DNA from: an uncultured Clostridia bacterium | Lineage (GTDB): Bacteria > Bacillota > Clostridia > Christensenellales > Borkfalkiaceae | Assembly (NCBI GenBank): GCA_904374385.1 | Contig: CAJFGA010000011.1 | Location: forward strand, 1-42,239 | Length of the DNA stretch: 42,239 bases | Direction of reading: 5' to 3' | Part shown: in pieces, positions 35,421-42,239 of the stretch | How positions within the stretch are numbered: the stretch's first letter is position 1 | Layout: each line of letters opens with the position of its first letter | Notes under the pieces: model-generated | What the model saw: the letters and a program-made list of their open reading frames with translations, nothing else | Databases searched by the model: none | Told to the model about the DNA's origin: nothing | Made by a program: the position numbers and the translations under genes

Positions 35421-36272
35421 TTATGCGCGCTCTAAAAAGCGTTCTGCCTGCGCATTTCCCTTTTTATAGGAACAATAGCTGACGATCTCCGGTGCGGAAA
35501 AATCGAGCAGGCGCACCGTTTCGAGCGCGCCCGATACGATCTCCCGCTCTGCCATTTTGCGCGGCAAAAAACTGTAGCCGAGCCCGTCCTTCAAATAATC
35601 GATGACCTTGCTGCTGTTGTCGATCTCGAATCCGAAGGCATGCCGCGGCGGGAAGAGCGACCGCACAAATTCGCCCGCCTCTCCGAAGGCAAAATTGCAC
35701 ATGAGATAGCGCGAAGCGATGAGCTGCTCTTTTGTGATGCCCCCTTTATATTCATTGGCGGCGGGACAGGCGAGCAAGACCAGCTCGTCGGCAGAAAATT
35801 TGCGGCACAGAAAGCCCGTTTTTTTGAGCGGGATGTATGAAAATGCGATATCCACGACATCGTCCTGCAGCATGCGCAAAAGATCAGCGGAGTGCCCGAG
35901 CACCACTTTGAGGGAAACCTCCGGATTATCGCGGTAAAAACCGCTGATGAGGGGGTAGAGCTCGCTTTCATACACGGCGTTAATGGTGCCGATGCGCAAT
36001 TTGCGCTCGAATTTTGCCGCGGCATTGACCTGTTGGATAAAGGATTCTTCCAGCTCGACGATGCGCAGGGCGTACCCTAAAAACAGTTCTCCCTCCTCGG
36101 TCAGTTCCACGCCGCCCTGCTTGCGGACAAACAGGCGCTTGCCCGTTTCGTTTTCGAGTTCCCCGATGCGGTTGGTCACGGTAGACTGCGCAATGTACAT
36201 GCGCTCTGCCGTGCGCGTGAAATTTTTCAGCTTGGAAAGCATGATGAACGTCTTGATCGATTCGGTATTCAC
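35421..36272 (-). CDS. LysR-family regulator, divergent from leuC
   Basis: A 283-residue LysR protein. The winged helix-turn-helix (~1-60) reads MLSKLKNFTRTAERMYIAQSTVTNRIGELENETGKRLF, followed by the usual effector-binding domain (RKLRIGTINAVYESELYPLI to the C-terminus). The start is a GTG at 36272 preceded by AGGAGGGG; the upstream ATG codons lack a ribosome site. By position it likely controls the divergent leuCD-leuB operon, responding to a pathway intermediate, as LysR regulators of leucine/isoleucine synthesis do. This assignment is by neighbourhood. The spacing between the two starts (148 bases) leaves room for LysR boxes overlapping the leuC promoter. Confidence 0.88.
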   Translation of the reverse strand: MNTESIKTFIMLSKLKNFTRTAERMYIAQSTVTNRIGELENETGKRLFVRKQGGVELTEEGELFLGYALRIVELEESFIQQVNAAAKFERKLRIGTINAVYESELYPLISGFYRDNPEVSLKVVLGHSADLLRMLQDDVVDIAFSYIPLKKTGFLCRKFSADELVLLACPAANEYKGGITKEQLIASRYLMCNFAFGEAGEFVRSLFPPRHAFGFEIDNSSKVIDYLKDGLGYSFLPRKMAEREIVSGALETVRLLDFSAPEIVSYCSYKKGNAQAERFLERA

Positions 36273-36345
36273 GGCCCCTCCTGTTATCCGGCGCATCATT
36301 CGAATTTTCGATGAAAGCGATTAAATTTATCTATTTTATAAATCG

Positions 36346-36374
36346 TTTACAAATTATATCACATGTGGTATAAT
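36346..36374 (+). promoter_or_regulatory. Promoter of the leuC operon
   Basis: TTTACA (36346-36351), 17-base spacer, TATAAT (36369-36374) with extended -10 TGG. The start near 36381 rules out the upstream ATG at 36373 and supports 36421. The AT-rich sequence just upstream is the likely LysR target. Confidence 0.8.
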
Positions 36375-36420
36375 GCTGTCAAATCCAAAAACAAAAAATT
36401 ATAAGGAGATCACTGTTTTT

Positions 36421-37683
36421 ATGGGAATGACAATGTCTCAAAAGATCCTCGCCTATCATGCGGGATTGGACAGCGTAAAGGCGGGCCAGCTCATCAATGC
36501 AGAACTGGACATGGTGCTCGGCAACGACATTACATCGCCCGTCGCGGTCAAGGAGTTTGAAAAGGCGGGTTTTGCCTGCATCCAATGCCCTGCAAAGGTC
36601 AGCTTGGTCATGGATCACTTCACGCCGAACAAGGATATCAAGGCAGCCGAACAGGTCAAAACGGTGCGCAACTTTGCAAACAAATACGGAGTAGAAAACT
36701 TTTTTGACGTAGGCCGCATGGGCATCGAGCACGCTTTGCTGCCCGAGCAGGGCCTTGTCGGCGCGGGCGACCTCGTCATCGGGGCGGACAGCCACACCTG
36801 TACTTACGGCGCTTTGGGCGCTTTTTCGACGGGCGTAGGCAGCACGGACATGGCGGCGGGCATGATGAGCAACAAATGTTGGTTCAAAGTCCCCTCTGCG
36901 ATCAAATTCGTGCTCAAAAACAAACCCGCCAAATATATCTGCGGCAAAGACGTCATCCTGCACATCATCGGCTTGATCGGCGTGGACGGCGCGCTTTATA
37001 AATCGATGGAGTTCGTCGGCGACGGCATCCGGTATCTTACCATCGACGACCGCTTTACCATCTGCAACATGGCGATCGAAGCGGGCGCGAAGAACGGCAT
37101 TTTCCCCGTGGACGATGTGACGCGCGAATACCTGAACGGCAGGTTCAAGCGCGAGATCCGCGTGTTTGAAGCCGATCCCGATGCGGAATACGAGCGGGTC
37201 ATCGAAGTCGACATGAGCAAACTCCGGCCGACCGTGTCCTTCCCCCACCTGCCCGAAAACACGCGGACGCCCGAAGCCTGGGGCGATGTGAAGATCGATC
37301 AGGTCGTCATCGGCAGCTGCACCAACGGGCACATTTCCGACCTGCGCATCGCGGCAGAGATCCTCAAAGGCAGACACGTCGCCAAGGGCGTGCGCTGCAT
37401 TGTGATCCCTGCGACCAATACCATTTGGAAACAGGCGATGCACGAGGGATTGTTCGACATCTTTATCGACGCGGGCGCGGTGGTTTCCACGCCCACCTGC
37501 GGGCCCTGCCTCGGCGGGCATATGGGCATACTGGCTGCGGGAGAAAGGGCGGTCGCCACGACGAACCGCAACTTTGTCGGCAGGATGGGGCATGTAGACA
37601 GCGAGGTATACCTCGCATCCCCCTATGTTGCGGCGGCAAGCGCCATAGCGGGCAAGATCGCGACCCCCGACGATATTCAATAA
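36421..37683 (+). CDS. leuC: 3-isopropylmalate dehydratase large subunit
   Basis: Converts 2-isopropylmalate to 3-isopropylmalate in leucine synthesis together with LeuD. The 420-residue length and [11 protein letters not shown] start fit the HACN/homoaconitase-like bacterial-archaeal branch. The [4Fe-4S] ligands are visible in GSCTNGH and in TCGPCLGG (CxxC), and the active-site region [15 protein letters not shown] is intact. The start is placed at ATG 36421, with AGGAG 12-16 bases upstream and the promoter further back; ATG at 36373 overlaps the -10. leuD follows after 21 bases. An antisense reading frame of over 600 codons across leuC-leuD is a codon-bias shadow. The homologous homoaconitase is a less likely alternative, given leuB in the same run. 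Confidence 0.95.
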   Translation: MGMTMSQKILAYHAGLDSVKAGQLINAELDMVLGNDITSPVAVKEFEKAGFACIQCPAKVSLVMDHFTPNKDIKAAEQVKTVRNFANKYGVENFFDVGRMGIEHALLPEQGLVGAGDLVIGADSHTCTYGALGAFSTGVGSTDMAAGMMSNKCWFKVPSAIKFVLKNKPAKYICGKDVILHIIGLIGVDGALYKSMEFVGDGIRYLTIDDRFTICNMAIEAGAKNGIFPVDDVTREYLNGRFKREIRVFEADPDAEYERVIEVDMSKLRPTVSFPHLPENTRTPEAWGDVKIDQVVIGSCTNGHISDLRIAAEILKGRHVAKGVRCIVIPATNTIWKQAMHEGLFDIFIDAGAVVSTPTCGPCLGGHMGILAAGERAVATTNRNFVGRMGHVDSEVYLASPYVAAASAIAGKIATPDDIQ

Positions 37684-37704
37684 ATTTATAAGAGGTGAAC
37701 GAAA

Positions 37705-38199
37705 ATGCAAGTACGCGGAACAGTTTTCAGATATAAGAGCGACGTAGATACGGACGTCATTATCCCGGCGCGGTACCTCAATACCACGTCTGAGGCGGAG
37801 CTCGCCTCTCACTGTATGGAGGATATCGACAAAGACTTCGTCAAAAAGGTGAAAAAGGGCGACATCATCGTCGCGGAAGACAACTTCGGCTGCGGCTCCT
37901 CGCGCGAGCACGCGCCCATCGCGATCAAGGCGAGCGGCATCTCCCTCGTCATCGCCAATTCCTTTGCGCGCATCTTCTACCGCAACTCTATCAACATCGG
38001 GCTGCCCATTTTGGAATGCCCCGAAGCGGTGAAAAACATCAAGGCGGGCGACGTCGTGTCCTGCGACCTTTCCAAAGGCGAGATCGTCAACGAAACGACG
38101 GGACAGAAATTTCAGGCAGAGCCCTTCCCCGAATTTATCCAGAACATCATCGACAAGGGCGGGCTGATCGCCTCTATCAAGGCAGAACAAGCAAAATAA
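37705..38199 (+). CDS. leuD: 3-isopropylmalate dehydratase small subunit
   Basis: The swivel subunit of the LeuCD enzyme, 164 residues. It has the family opening [27 protein letters not shown] and the substrate-recognition loop [18 protein letters not shown], then [18 protein letters not shown]. Its length is standard for the short HACN-type small subunits. AGAGGTGAACGAAA precedes the ATG. It is co-transcribed with leuC; a small membrane protein gene follows after 51 bases. Confidence 0.95.
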   Translation: MQVRGTVFRYKSDVDTDVIIPARYLNTTSEAELASHCMEDIDKDFVKKVKKGDIIVAEDNFGCGSSREHAPIAIKASGISLVIANSFARIFYRNSINIGLPILECPEAVKNIKAGDVVSCDLSKGEIVNETTGQKFQAEPFPEFIQNIIDKGGLIASIKAEQAK

Positions 38200-38250
38200 A
38201 GCTGCCGCCCGCAGCCTGCTGCCGAGACGGCTTGTGCCCATGGAGGACAT

Positions 38251-38874
38251 ATGAAAAAAATACGCGACAGAAAATCAAATCTGCTCCGCGAAACGCTGTT
38301 GTACGGCATTGCGGCGATCGTATTTGCGGGGCTGGCAACGGCGCTGTGGTTTTTGCAGCGCACGATCGGCATCGCTGCGATCGCCATCGTGTGCGCGTTT
38401 GCGCTCGTCGCGATCGCAAATTTTATCATCGGGCTGCTCATATACCGTTCTTTTAAAAAACTTTCCAAGGACGGATCTGCGCCGTTTGCGTTCGTCAATG
38501 AATTCGGCCACCTCGAACTATTCGGCGGCACGCGAGAGGATGCGCGCGCCTATGCCGAATTTTGCGTGAACAGCTATGCGAAAATGTTCCGCCCCGTCGA
38601 CGAAAATCCGAAGAACGACGAGATAAAAGCGGCAAAAGCCGAACAGAAAAAATTGAATGCCGAAGAAAAGGCTCTGCGGGCGAAGCTGACGCATTTGCGC
38701 CAATTCGACCATTTTTCCCCCGCCGACCTGCCCTTTTTGGAGGGAAAGGCTATCTTTGTGAGCGACCGCGGATGCGCGGCGTTCGCGCGGCAGTCCGATT
38801 GGGAGGCGGCGCGCGAAAAAAACGAAATCGTTCTGTTGGAAAGCAGTTTCGGCAAAACTAAAGAGAAACAATAA
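38251..38874 (+). CDS. Two-helix membrane protein inside the leu operon
   Basis: A 207-residue protein of unknown family. Two membrane helices (~14-35 and ~40-65) are followed by a cytoplasmic domain (~66-207) with a Lys/Ala/Glu-rich helix (~125-150) and the segment HFSPADLPFLEGKAIFVSDRGCAAF. The start follows GGAGGACAT. It lies between leuD and leuB with short gaps (51 and 18 bases), so it is co-transcribed, though no leucine-pathway role is known for such a protein. It could be a housekeeping hitchhiker or a regulator/transport helper; I have no evidence for either. Confidence 0.7.
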   Translation: MKKIRDRKSNLLRETLLYGIAAIVFAGLATALWFLQRTIGIAAIAIVCAFALVAIANFIIGLLIYRSFKKLSKDGSAPFAFVNEFGHLELFGGTREDARAYAEFCVNSYAKMFRPVDENPKNDEIKAAKAEQKKLNAEEKALRAKLTHLRQFDHFSPADLPFLEGKAIFVSDRGCAAFARQSDWEAAREKNEIVLLESSFGKTKEKQ

Positions 38875-38892
38875 AGAAAAGAGGTAAAAGAC

Positions 38893-39975
38893 ATGAAAAA
38901 ACATATCGCAGTGCTCGCGGGCGACGGGATCGGCCCCGAGATCACGGACGGCGCCATCGCCGTACTCAACAAAATCGGCGAAAAATTCGGACACGAATTT
39001 GAATTCGAACACCTTTTGATGGGCGTCTGCGCCATCGAAGAGACGGGCGAACCCCTGCCCCAATACACGATCGACCGCTGCCTCGCTTCCGACAGCGTGC
39101 TTTTGGGCGCGGTCGGCGGCGCGGTGGGCGACAAGCGCATCGAAAAGCTGCCCGGACACCTTCGCCCCGAAGCGGGACTTTTGAAGATCCGCTCGGCATT
39201 GGGGCTGTATTCCAACCTGCGCCCCGCAAAGCTCTTCCCCGCCTTGGCGGGCGCCTGCCCCCTGCGCAAAGACATTGCCGAAAAGGGTATCGACCTCGTG
39301 GTCGTCAGGGAACTGATCGGCGGCATCTACTTCGGCGAGCGCGGAAGGGGCACCGAAGAGGGCGGCGAATACGCATATGACACCGAAAAGTACAACGTTT
39401 CGGAAGTTACGCGCATCGCAAAGATCGCCTTTGAACTGGCGAGAAAGCGCCGCAAACACGTCACCTCCATCGACAAGGCGAACGTTCTGGAATCTTCCCG
39501 CCTGTGGAGAGAAGTCGTGCACAATGTCGCCAAAGACTATCCCGATGTGGAACTCACGGACATGCTTGTGGACAATACCGCGATGCAGCTCGTCAAAAAT
39601 CCTTCCCAGTTCGACGTGGTGCTCACCTCTAACATCTTCGGCGATATCCTTTCGGACGAGGCGGCGCAGATCACCGGCTCGATCGGCATGCTCGCTTCCT
39701 CTTCCCTCGGGGCGACCAAGCGCGGGCTGTACGAACCCATCCACGGCTCCGCCCCCGATATCGCGGGCAAAGACATTGCCAACCCGATCGCAACCATCCT
39801 TTCGGCGGCGATGATGCTGCGCGATTCCTTCGACATGACCGAAGAGGCGAAGGCGGTGGAAGACGCCGTCAATCAAGTGCTCGACGAAGGCTACCGCACG
39901 GCGGATATCATGAGCGAGGGCATGCGGCAGGTCAAGGGCAGCGAAATGACGAAATTGATCGTCGATCGCATTTAA
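38893..39975 (+). CDS. leuB: 3-isopropylmalate dehydrogenase
   Basis: NAD-dependent oxidative decarboxylation of 3-isopropylmalate, the third step of leucine synthesis. The 360-residue protein shows [34 protein letters not shown] (substrate Arg region), [33 protein letters not shown] (catalytic Lys), the metal-site [31 protein letters not shown] and the NAD-binding [25 protein letters not shown] precedes the ATG. It is the last gene of the leuCD operon, ending at a good terminator. leuA and ilv genes are not in the window. Confidence 0.96.
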   Translation: MKKHIAVLAGDGIGPEITDGAIAVLNKIGEKFGHEFEFEHLLMGVCAIEETGEPLPQYTIDRCLASDSVLLGAVGGAVGDKRIEKLPGHLRPEAGLLKIRSALGLYSNLRPAKLFPALAGACPLRKDIAEKGIDLVVVRELIGGIYFGERGRGTEEGGEYAYDTEKYNVSEVTRIAKIAFELARKRRKHVTSIDKANVLESSRLWREVVHNVAKDYPDVELTDMLVDNTAMQLVKNPSQFDVVLTSNIFGDILSDEAAQITGSIGMLASSSLGATKRGLYEPIHGSAPDIAGKDIANPIATILSAAMMLRDSFDMTEEAKAVEDAVNQVLDEGYRTADIMSEGMRQVKGSEMTKLIVDRI

Positions 39976-39991
39976 GCAATTTAAATACGGC

Positions 39992-40030
39992 GGGAGGCAG
40001 CGCACATTGCGCCGCCTCCCCTTTTCTTTT
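39992..40030 (+). terminator. Terminator of the leu operon
   Basis: Stem GGGAGGC-a-GCGC / GCGC-c-GCCTCCC with a 5-nt loop, followed by CTTTTCTTTT, 16 bases after leuB. Confidence 0.85.
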
Positions 40031-40271
40031 ACTCGACCTCAAGGTCTTGGGATTTAAATATATCGTCGTCTAAAAATTCTTGCAGGGTCATATCGAATCC
40101 GTGCGCGAGCATGATGACCGTGCTCAGCGTGACCGTTTTGTTTCTCCCCTTCATGATGCACGCCATGCTGCCGTGCTGGATGCCGGACTTTTGTTCTAAT
40201 CGGTATTGCGACATTCCCTTTTCCGCCAGTAAAGCTGCAACCCGTTTTGCAACGGCATCATTGACTGTCAT
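40029..40271 (-). CDS. XRE-type helix-turn-helix regulator
   Basis: An 80-residue Cro/CI-like DNA-binding protein: VAALLAEKGMSQYRLEQKSGIQHGSMACIMKGRNKTVTLSTVIMLAHGFDMTLQEFL contains the typical five-helix HTH fold, then an acidic tail. The start follows AGGAGGGG. It is divergent from the SLOG-like gene. A perfect 14-bp palindrome (40334-40347) and a smaller inverted repeat (AACTA-N4-TAGTT, 40295-40308) in the shared intergenic region are candidate operators, pointing to autoregulation and control of its neighbour. No second domain is present. Confidence 0.88.
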   Translation of the reverse strand: MTVNDAVAKRVAALLAEKGMSQYRLEQKSGIQHGSMACIMKGRNKTVTLSTVIMLAHGFDMTLQEFLDDDIFKSQDLEVE

Positions 40272-40333
40272 CAGGCCCCTCCTTGTGCAGGTTTAACTAC
40301 ACATAGTTTAGCAGATGCCGATAAAAATTATAT

Positions 40334-40347
40334 GTAGGTATACCTAC
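40334..40347. promoter_or_regulatory. Palindromic candidate operator
   Basis: GTAGGTATACCTAC is a perfect 14-bp palindrome. It adjoins a minus-strand TATAAT (40332-40327) for the XRE gene and lies just upstream of the -35 of the plus-strand SLOG gene promoter, the expected place for an XRE repressor. Confidence 0.55.
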
Positions 40348-40355
40348 CTAATTGC

Positions 40356-40384
40356 TTGCGTAAGGCCTTTATTTTCTGTATAAT
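40356..40384 (+). promoter_or_regulatory. Promoter of the SLOG-like gene
   Basis: TTGCGT (40356-40361), 17-base spacer, TATAAT (40379-40384). Start near 40391, 24 bases before the ATG. Confidence 0.7.
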
Positions 40385-40414
40385 GACAGTACCGGGACGA
40401 AAAACAGAGGGCGT

Positions 40415-40861
40415 ATGATCGTTACATTTTGCGGACACAGAAATTTTGTCAAAACAAAACAGATCGAGGGGGCCTTGATAGACTTGCTCGAAGATTTTGC
40501 CGCGCACAACCGAACGCTGGATTGCTATTGCGGCGGCTACGGCAGTTTTGACGGCTTCACTTCCGAGTGCGTAAAAAAGGTGCAGGAACGCTATTCTAAC
40601 GTGCGCAACTGCCTTGTCATCCCCTATATGACGCTGGAATATCAAGAGCGCGTCAAATATCTGCAAGATTATTATGACGAGATCATCTATCCTCCGTTAG
40701 AAAACGTGCCGAAAAAGTTTGCCATCCTGCGCCGCAACGAATGGATGGTCGACCATGCCGACGTTGTCATCGCATACGTCTTGTATTCCTGGGGCGGCGC
40801 CGCGCACACTTTGGAATATGCCAAAAAGAAACGCGCCGTCGTCTATTCCCTGCATCCATAA
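40415..40861 (+). CDS. SLOG/DUF1273-like nucleotide-binding fold protein
   Basis: A 148-residue protein starting MIVTFCGHRNF, with a glycine-rich loop CYCGGYGSFDGFTSECVKKV and a C-terminal WMVDHADVVIAYVLYSWGGAAHTLEYAKKK. This is the Rossmann-like SLOG arrangement (strand-GHR..., GGxxGxD, then VDxADxVIAxx...GGxxxxxxYA) of YpsA/DUF1273-related proteins, which are thought to bind nucleotides or nucleotide-derived ligands. Its function is not established; some relatives belong to stress or defence pathways. It is divergent from an XRE regulator and followed by its own terminator. No partner effector is encoded next to it. Confidence 0.75.
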   Translation: MIVTFCGHRNFVKTKQIEGALIDLLEDFAAHNRTLDCYCGGYGSFDGFTSECVKKVQERYSNVRNCLVIPYMTLEYQERVKYLQDYYDEIIYPPLENVPKKFAILRRNEWMVDHADVVIAYVLYSWGGAAHTLEYAKKKRAVVYSLHP

Positions 40862-40875
40862 TCTTTTCCCTTTTT

Positions 40876-40900
40876 GCCTTCCCGAACAGGAGGGCTTTTT
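40876..40900 (+). terminator. Terminator of the SLOG-like gene
   Basis: Stem GCCTTCC / GGAGGGC (one G-T pair), 6-nt loop, then TTTTT, 14 bases after the stop codon. Confidence 0.7.
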
Positions 40901-40929
40901 ACACGCGCGCGGGGAAGGCGGCGCAAAAG

Positions 40930-40958
40930 TTGACAAAACGCACCGTGCGTATTATAAT
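40930..40958 (+). promoter_or_regulatory. Full-consensus sigma-A promoter of yggS
   Basis: TTGACA (40930-40935), 17-base spacer, TATAAT (40953-40958), an exact match to the consensus. It lies inside a longer open reading frame running into yggS, which argues that the frame's upstream part is not coding. Confidence 0.85.
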
Positions 40959-40998
40959 AGACGCAAACGGAAGGCGGTTTACCGCCGCAGGGGCGATT

Positions 40999-41673
40999 AT
41001 GATTGCTGAAAATGTAAAAAAGACGCTCGCGGAGATCGCGGGCGGCAATCCTTTCGGAGAAAAAGTGACGCTCGTCGCCGCGACCAAAACGCGCACCGCG
41101 GACGAGATCAACGAGGCGATCCGCGCGGGCATTGCGGACATCGGCGAAAATAAAGTGCAGGAATTTACCGAAAAATTTGACGCCGTGATCGGCGCAAGGC
41201 GGCACTTTATCGGGCATTTACAGACGAACAAGGTCAAATACCTGATCGGCAAGACCTATCTTATCCATTCCCTTGACCGCTATGAACTGGCGGACGAAAT
41301 CGAAAAGCGCGCGGCAAAGGCGGATTGGACGGCGGATTGCCTGATTGAGATCAATATCGGCAGCGAACTTTCCAAGAGCGGTTTTTCGCTCGAAGAAGGC
41401 GCTGACGCCTATCAAAAATTGCGCCGATACCCGCACATCCGCATCAAGGGACTGATGGCGATGCTTCCCCTTTCGGACGACGAGGCGATGCTGAAAGAGC
41501 TTTGCCGCAAAATGCGCGCCCTATATGACAGCCTGCGCCGCGAGGATGCGGATATCGAACATCTGTCCATGGGCATGAGCGGAGACTGGAAGCTGTGCGT
41601 GGAAAACGGCAGCAATATGATCCGCTTGGGAACTTCGCTGTTCGGCCCGCGCATTTACCCGCAGACTCTCTGA
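40999..41673 (+). CDS. yggS: YggS-family pyridoxal-phosphate homeostasis protein
   Basis: A 224-residue PLP-binding protein (YggS/YlmE/PROSC family) that buffers vitamin B6 and affects amino-acid and cell-wall metabolism; it has no established enzymatic turnover. PLP-lysine is Lys30 in LVAATKTR. Other signatures are IGENKVQEFTEKF, HFIGHLQTNKVKY, INIGSELSKSGF, LSMGMSGDW and MIRLGTSLFGPR. The start is ATG 40999 with AGGGG upstream; the open frame runs further back but across the promoter. In many Firmicutes it lies just before sepF, and a broken sepF follows here. Confidence 0.93.
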   Translation: MIAENVKKTLAEIAGGNPFGEKVTLVAATKTRTADEINEAIRAGIADIGENKVQEFTEKFDAVIGARRHFIGHLQTNKVKYLIGKTYLIHSLDRYELADEIEKRAAKADWTADCLIEINIGSELSKSGFSLEEGADAYQKLRRYPHIRIKGLMAMLPLSDDEAMLKELCRKMRALYDSLRREDADIEHLSMGMSGDWKLCVENGSNMIRLGTSLFGPRIYPQTL

Positions 41674-41698
41674 AAGAGAGGGCGGCAGAGGGGGCTGT

Positions 41699-41851
41699 AT
41701 GGCATTTTCGATTTTTTCAGACAGAAAGACGAAAACGGCGTAAAGGGTCAGAGATATCCTGAGCGGGGCGGTATAAGCCTTGGGCGGCGGCATGGCGAAA
41801 CTGGAAAAAGATATGTACGTATTTACGCCCGATGGCGTGAACGCACAGTAA
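41699..41851 (+). pseudogene. sepF: Remnant of sepF, internally deleted and with two stops
   Basis: Read in one frame from ATG 41699 (ribosome site AGAGGGGG): MAFSIFSDRKTKTA, stop, RVRDILSGAV, stop, ALGGGMAKLEKDMYVFTP, then DGVNAQ and the final TAA. The second part matches the SepF C-terminus (DFLSGAxYALGG...xYxFTPxxV), with TAA exactly where the usual Tyr codon is. The first part fits a SepF membrane-targeting N-terminus. About 100 central residues of the ~150-residue family are missing. SepF links FtsZ to the membrane; a working copy must be elsewhere, or division relies on FtsA. Location right after yggS, as in the ylm cluster, strongly supports the call. Translation could yield only a 14-residue peptide. 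Confidence 0.75.
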
Positions 41852-41912
41852 CAGCGAATCATTTTACACGGTTTCTTTCGAAGCCGATGCGAGATAACAG
41901 AACTTTAACCGG

Positions 41913-41944
41913 AAGAACGGCTGGTCTGTAGACCGGCCGTTCTT
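41913..41944. terminator. Terminator-like hairpin after the sepF remnant
   Basis: A 14-bp stem (one T-G pair; AAGAACGGC... / ...GCCGTTCTT) with a TGTA loop lies in the 172-base gap 41852-42023 between the sepF remnant and the convergent ADP-ribosylglycohydrolase gene. Nothing else is recognisable in this gap. Confidence 0.6.
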
Positions 41945-42023
41945 TCCGTTATGATCTGTTTTTTTGCGCCGCGCGGCGTCTGCCAAAGCGGAGCGCACCC
42001 CCTGCACATCGCTCCATAGCCGA

Positions 42024-42239
42024 TCACTTTGCGACCATCTGCTCCATCGTCCGATCGACGAGATCGGAAATTTTTACCTTTCCCACCCCGAACACGGAGG
42101 TATCGAGCGTTCCGCAAAGGGGCGCCGTCCATTCCTTTTTGATGCCTTGAATGCCGTTCATCATGCCGAGTACGGAACCGACCGTAGCGCCGTTGCAGTC
42201 GGTATCGAAGCCCGCCTCCACCGCCATGCAGACGGATCT
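42024..42239 (-). CDS. ADP-ribosylglycohydrolase-family protein, 3' end only
   Basis: The C-terminal 71 residues of a gene continuing past the window edge (the frame is open to 42239; the ATG at 42227 is internal). The metal-binding motif GFDTDCNGATVGSVLGM is the DTDxxxxxxG signature of the ADP-ribosylglycohydrolase family, which removes ADP-ribose from proteins or hydrolyses related substrates. WTAPLCGTLDTSVFGVGKVKISDLVDRTM fits the C-terminal end of bacterial members. It converges on the yggS/sepF unit. Substrate and full length cannot be judged. Confidence 0.85.
   Translation of the reverse strand, partial: RSVCMAVEAGFDTDCNGATVGSVLGMMNGIQGIKKEWTAPLCGTLDTSVFGVGKVKISDLVDRTMEQMVAK

Noticed and set aside
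36379-38250. 623-codon antisense open frame across leuC and leuD
   Set aside because: leuC and leuD are unmistakable on the plus strand. The antisense frame gives a His/Asp/Arg-rich product with no family pattern, a codon-bias shadow.
38518-40005. 495-codon antisense open frame across leuB
   Set aside because: Same reason: it mirrors the leuB coding frame and has no recognisable domain or ribosome site.
40741-40998. N-terminal extension of yggS
   Set aside because: The extra frame overlaps the SLOG gene, its terminator and the consensus yggS promoter, and has no homology to YggS proteins.

Overview
The window looks like part of a moderately GC-rich, low-GC-Gram-positive type chromosome. I would guess an anaerobic gut Clostridia (Christensenellales/Oscillospirales-like), based on the Firmicutes-style ribosome binding sites (GGAGG), sigma-A promoters (TTGACA-17-TATAAT), lipoprotein signal peptides, the HACN-type leuC/leuD pair, and a YggS gene followed by a sepF remnant as in the ylm cluster. 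The taxonomic call is inference. Nearly all genes left of about 36.3 kb are on the minus strand; most genes to the right are on the plus strand.

Region 1 (1-14.05 kb) is a glycan-type locus read leftwards from a divergent AraC regulator with a PocR-like sensor domain. In order it holds an FAD-dependent oxidoreductase, a MalG-type ABC permease piece, a large Ig-like surface protein, a DUF4838 lipoprotein, a BIG2/repeat lipoprotein and an SGNH hydrolase. It is visibly damaged. The oxidoreductase 3' end and the permease 5' end appear joined by a deletion, the surface protein has an in-frame amber codon, the repeat lipoprotein has a one-base frameshift, and the SGNH hydrolase has lost its catalytic C-terminus. 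This is either real decay or consensus/assembly error.

Region 2 (14.2-28.35 kb) is the most interesting part: a tightly packed eight-gene operon. It encodes two small membrane proteins, a 1099-residue fusion of a degenerate GH3 glycosidase with two membrane helices and a pseudo-AAA domain, two paralogous membrane-anchored McrB-like AAA+ ATPases, a DUF2357/McrC-like coiled-coil protein without a visible nuclease, a membrane-anchored transglutaminase with a Trp/Pro/Asp-rich repeat stalk, and a membrane-anchored protein of MBG-type repeats. I read it as an envelope-associated AAA machine, analogous in layout to MoxR-DUF58-transglutaminase operons. I do not recognise it as a described system.

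Region 3 (28.5-35.4 kb) holds a 77-residue small protein with a strong promoter, a canonical GH3 beta-glucosidase, an M16-type metallopeptidase and a large two-domain GT2 glycosyltransferase. Two AT-rich intergenic stretches around the glycosyltransferase carry a shared motif with perfect DnaA-box 9-mers.

Region 4 (35.4-42.24 kb) holds a LysR regulator divergent from leuC-leuD-(membrane protein)-leuB, then an XRE regulator divergent from a SLOG-like protein, YggS with a textbook promoter, a broken sepF remnant, and the 3' end of an ADP-ribosylglycohydrolase that runs off the window.
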